Origin: Amoebidium appalachense
Taxonomy: Eukaryota; Ichthyosporea
NCBI GenBank assembly: GCA_963693365.1
Contig: CAVNZM010000002.1
Span: 620,001-684,000 of the forward strand
DNA: 64,000 nt
Direction of reading: 5' to 3'
Below the pieces are notes generated by a model. The model did not search any database and was not told the origin of the DNA. It saw nothing but the letters and a program-made list of their open reading frames with translations. Position numbers and translations under genes: made by a program. Position 1 is the first letter of the stretch. Every line of letters starts with the position of its first letter. Below are positions 59,700-64,000 of the stretch, piece by piece.

Positions 59700-61620
59700 A
59701 ATGTTACAATAAAGCCTGCAAATAGTCAACCCCCCCTCCCCCCCCCCCCCCCCTCCAGTTTCTCATCAAAGTGCACATCGTCTCCAAACACTGTGACCCC
59801 CCCCCCCCCCCCCCCCCTCCCCCCCCCCCCCCCCCTCCCCGCGGACCCCCCCCCCAAAAAAATAAAAAAGAAAAAACCTCCCTCCCGGCACCAAAAAAAA
59901 AGAATAAGAAAATAATAATGATAAAAAACACTCCGGTCGTCTCTTTGATACAAAGGACGGATGATTCTAAAACAAGGAGTTGAGATTGGCAGACTGCACA
60001 GACGCGAAAATACCCTCAACTTCCGCACTTGCACACATCCCTTCCCCCCCCCCCCCCCCCCACCTTACACACACACACAGACCCTCCCCCCCCCCCCCCC
60101 CCCACACACACACTTCCTTCTCCCCACCACCACTACCACCACCACGCACGTACGCATGTCCTTCTCCTCCACCTTGTCATACACAGCCTAAAAAACAGCA
60201 AACCAAACTACATTACCGTGCCATTCTCTTGCCTTGTCTACAGTCCACGCACAACACACATGTTCCGGTCAATAACCTTTTCGAAATGAACAGAGAATGC
60301 ACTATTGGGGTTAAAAAAAAAACCCCCCCCTTGTACACCGCGATGCCATTGGTGCCACATGTGACCTATAGATGCAACACATGTCGAAACCTTTTAGTAC
60401 AAAACCCCGAATGCCAGGCCCCTTTGTCACACCTGGGCAGTCGATCCGGAAGTCTCGCAACGGTTGCTGTTGTTGTGGTGGGTGTTGGTAGGGATTTCGC
60501 ACAAGGCATATCGTGTGTTCGCCTTGCCCAGCCCTGCGTGCAGAAAACAAATAGCCCGTTAACAAACACTACTTCATATAACACCCTGTTCTGAACTGTT
60601 GCACAAAAGAGTTGGTTTTGTAAAACAGCCTGCATCAAAGTTTTAAATAAACGACAACAGCGCCAGTATGATTATAAGACGTTAGTGAGAGCTGCAAACC
60701 CCCAAAAACGCATATGAAAAAATAAAAGAGCTCTGTCGTAATACGTATCGCAGACTAAAAGTGGTCATATGTGCATATAAGCAACTAATTTAGGCAGTAC
60801 TACTTTCGTCTCAAAAACAGAAGGATACAATTAACCGTTCCCTGGTTTTGGCCAGCCAACTAGACTATACGAATTGCATCCTTGGATTGTGTTACAAGGG
60901 AAAGCATCTGGGAAAAATAGACCTGTTGTAAGTTTCTCTCTTTTCATATCAAATTGTGACCCGCTTGTACTTATTAGCAGGCTCACCCCATCTCCACTTT
61001 CTTTAAATCCCACACACCATTTTCAAGTACCTGCTTCTGCACAATCTGCTTCACACAGCGCCATTACTGACTCTGAAGGACTTGAGGCAAACGAAGGTTG
61101 CCGCTGCATATTTGCTTGTTACGTGTGAGACAGTGAGATAATAAGTAGAAGAAAGAGAAAGCATCAACCGAGACTCGACTTGAACGAAACTATAAGGGAA
61201 AAACGTAAACGAAACCGTATCCGGACTGCCGTATGCTGAGTTGTTGATATATGCACCTAAAAAAGAGGCGCTGTTCAACAGTAGATATTGTAGTCGACTT
61301 AATACCCCCTTGTTAGTATAATATCAGTGATATCTGCTCAAACGGTTCCAGCTCAGTGAACGGGAAAAGTACCGTCGAGAGGAGCCGGCTCGAACTCTGT
61401 GATTCACCATTACAGTACATGGCGTTTTCTGCTCGCTCTTAGACGATTTTACTTTCTCCTCCTCTACCTTCCCTCCTTTTTTATGCCCAGTTGTTACTTA
61501 CAAAACTATACCTCATTGAAAGCTATGTGGCCACAACGAAGTTCTTTGTGCCACGGTGCCTTAGGCTTAGAACCGATTTGGTCCATCTTTCTTTGTGAAT
61601 GTGAACTGTGATATTAGAAA
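59700..61620. other. Region upstream of the cyclin gene; no firm gene
   Basis: Poly(C) 59735-59755, 59799-59835 and C..A 59845-59880; C runs 60043-60061 and 60087-60103. A piece reading VFGDDVHFDEKLEG after gggtcacag on the minus strand (about 59752-59796) and a 60330-60560 segment with two open frames could be 5' exons of the cyclin gene, but I cannot link them. 60600-61600 is ordinary AT-moderate DNA without a credible frame. Confidence 0.45.
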
Positions 61621-61644
61621 ATTTTGCGCCAAAAATCAGCACTC

Positions 61645-61715
61645 AGTGCTTTGATTGGTTAACGAATACTCACAGTATTGTGATTGGACGATAATAGATC
61701 GCGCGGGAAAGTGTT
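61645..61715 (+). promoter_or_regulatory. CCAAT boxes and E2F-like site upstream of the UBZ/PIP gene
   Basis: Two TGATTGG boxes (about 61651 and 61679) are followed by gatcgcgcgggaaag (61697-61711), which contains GCGCGGGAAA, a good match to the E2F/DP consensus. Sites of this kind control S-phase genes in animals and plants, in keeping with the product. About 345 bp to the ATG. Confidence 0.5.
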
Positions 61716-62058
61716 GTGGGCAAAGCTTGATCAAGAAGCTTGGAGACTTTGGCCCAGACTGACTTCAAGTTGCTCAAGTGTGGGCAGTGAGTTACAGTTG
61801 CTGTTTGTGTTTTTAAAAAGTTTCCACCGTATATCAATAAGGAATGTATATTGATTGACCAAAGCGAAAAAAATTGGCTGTTTCGTTGCGTTTTTGCCCA
61901 CCTGTTGTCGACTGTTTACTAAAGGACCAATACGTTTCGGTTCTCAACGGCACTGTGACAACTACCGTGACACAGTTTCGAGGAGGAAACCAAAAAAGCA
62001 AAAAAAAAGAAAACTGATTCAAAAAAAAACTTAGTGAATTTTTATATAAAGCTTTATC

Positions 62059-63554
<1,496 letters not shown>

Positions 63555-63559
63555 GTGTG

Positions 63560-64000
63560 CTTACCCCCCCTCCCCGGCTCCCCCCCCCCCCCCCCTTCCC
63601 CCCCTCCCCCCCCCCCTTCCCCGCGGAACCCCCCTACACCTTTCTCCCCCCCTCCCCCCCCATTGCATCCCTCTCCCACATCCCCACTCCCTTTAACACC
63701 TCCCCCATCCCCTTTCTCTCCCTCTTCCCTCCCCTCACCATGCTCCCATGTGCCCCCCCCCTCCCCCCTCTCCCCCCACCTCTGTTCTGTAGCCCATGAT
63801 TTTGTGACCAAACAAGAAACCAAGAGATAGCACAACCAAGTATCATCCTGCATTGAAGAGCTCTTTGTTTCCATTAACCAACCTCTTTTCACAAACCCCC
63901 CATCTTTTCTGTTTGCTCTGAGCCACACTTCCAACCTTGGTGACACCCCAGATGTGTATGCTTTCACCCACACCACTACCCATGTGATGCCCCCCCCCCC
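63560..64000. other. C-rich end of the window
   Basis: Poly(C)/CT-rich 63564-63780, probably intron of the UBZ/PIP gene, then 200 bp of ordinary sequence (63785-63985) open in one + frame and in one minus frame, ending in a C run at the edge. Confidence 0.5.

Overview
The window is nuclear DNA of an intron-rich eukaryote. It is probably a unicellular one: it carries a folate-pathway lyase that animals lack, a protist-type cathepsin X, an LHT/AAP-like amino-acid transporter, and an animal/fungal-style GCKIII kinase with its CCM3-binding tail. A unicellular relative of animals or fungi would fit, but I cannot name the species. There are no bacterial operons, CRISPR arrays or rRNA genes. The background is dominated by very long poly(C)/poly(G) tracts, (CA/GT)n and (GA)n arrays and C(n)A(n) composites, which fill the introns and intergenic DNA. 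Most long open frames in those tracts (poly-Pro, poly-Gly, Cys-Val, His-Thr) are translated microsatellite.

Layout. 0-0.4 kb: terminal exon of an unknown + strand gene. 1.7-3.3 kb: a minus-strand Cys-rich gene of unknown function with a frameshift; about 500 bp of it is repeated in inverted orientation at 6.44-7.04 kb as a truncated pseudogene. A 5.0-5.5 kb candidate gene and an unassigned 266-codon minus-strand frame lie between them. 8.3-13.2 kb: complete cathepsin X/Z-like gene on the minus strand (6 coding exons, 334 aa, plus a probable 5' UTR exon and TATA box). 14.9-15.5 kb: a foldback/MITE-like element filled with a palindromic minisatellite. 15.7-17.4 kb: weakly supported exons. 18.3-20.0 kb: intronless AAAP transporter with TATA box. 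22.9-34.0 kb: GCKIII/MST3-like kinase, 11 exons. 35.5 kb: small orphan ORF. 37.3-37.9 kb: candidate 3-exon gene. 38.5-39.7 kb: intronless single C2H2 zinc-finger protein with three 14-3-3-type motifs. 42.85-44.06 kb: linker-histone (H15)-like domain plus coiled coil. 47.0-52.4 kb: aminodeoxychorismate lyase-like class IV PLP enzyme, 8 exons, minus strand. 53.9-59.7 kb: A/B/E-type cyclin, about 10 exons, minus strand. 62.06 kb to the right end: a UBZ4 zinc finger plus PIP-box DNA-repair protein, 5' end only, with an E2F-like promoter.

The exon models for cathepsin, kinase, lyase and cyclin were built by hand from splice signals, phase agreement and family motifs. Phases close everywhere except at three places, each at a homopolymer run. 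The genes share no single pathway; the cyclin and the UBZ/PIP gene belong to cell-cycle and replication functions, and the lyase to folate/PABA synthesis.

Most notable findings: a roughly 415-bp dispersed element with hairpins that ends in poly(C) (four good copies plus decayed ones, one copy 5'-truncated), which looks like an undescribed poly(C)-tailed retroposon; the foldback element at 15 kb; CA repeats that run directly into 3' splice sites; and the H15-coiled-coil and C2H2/14-3-3-motif proteins.
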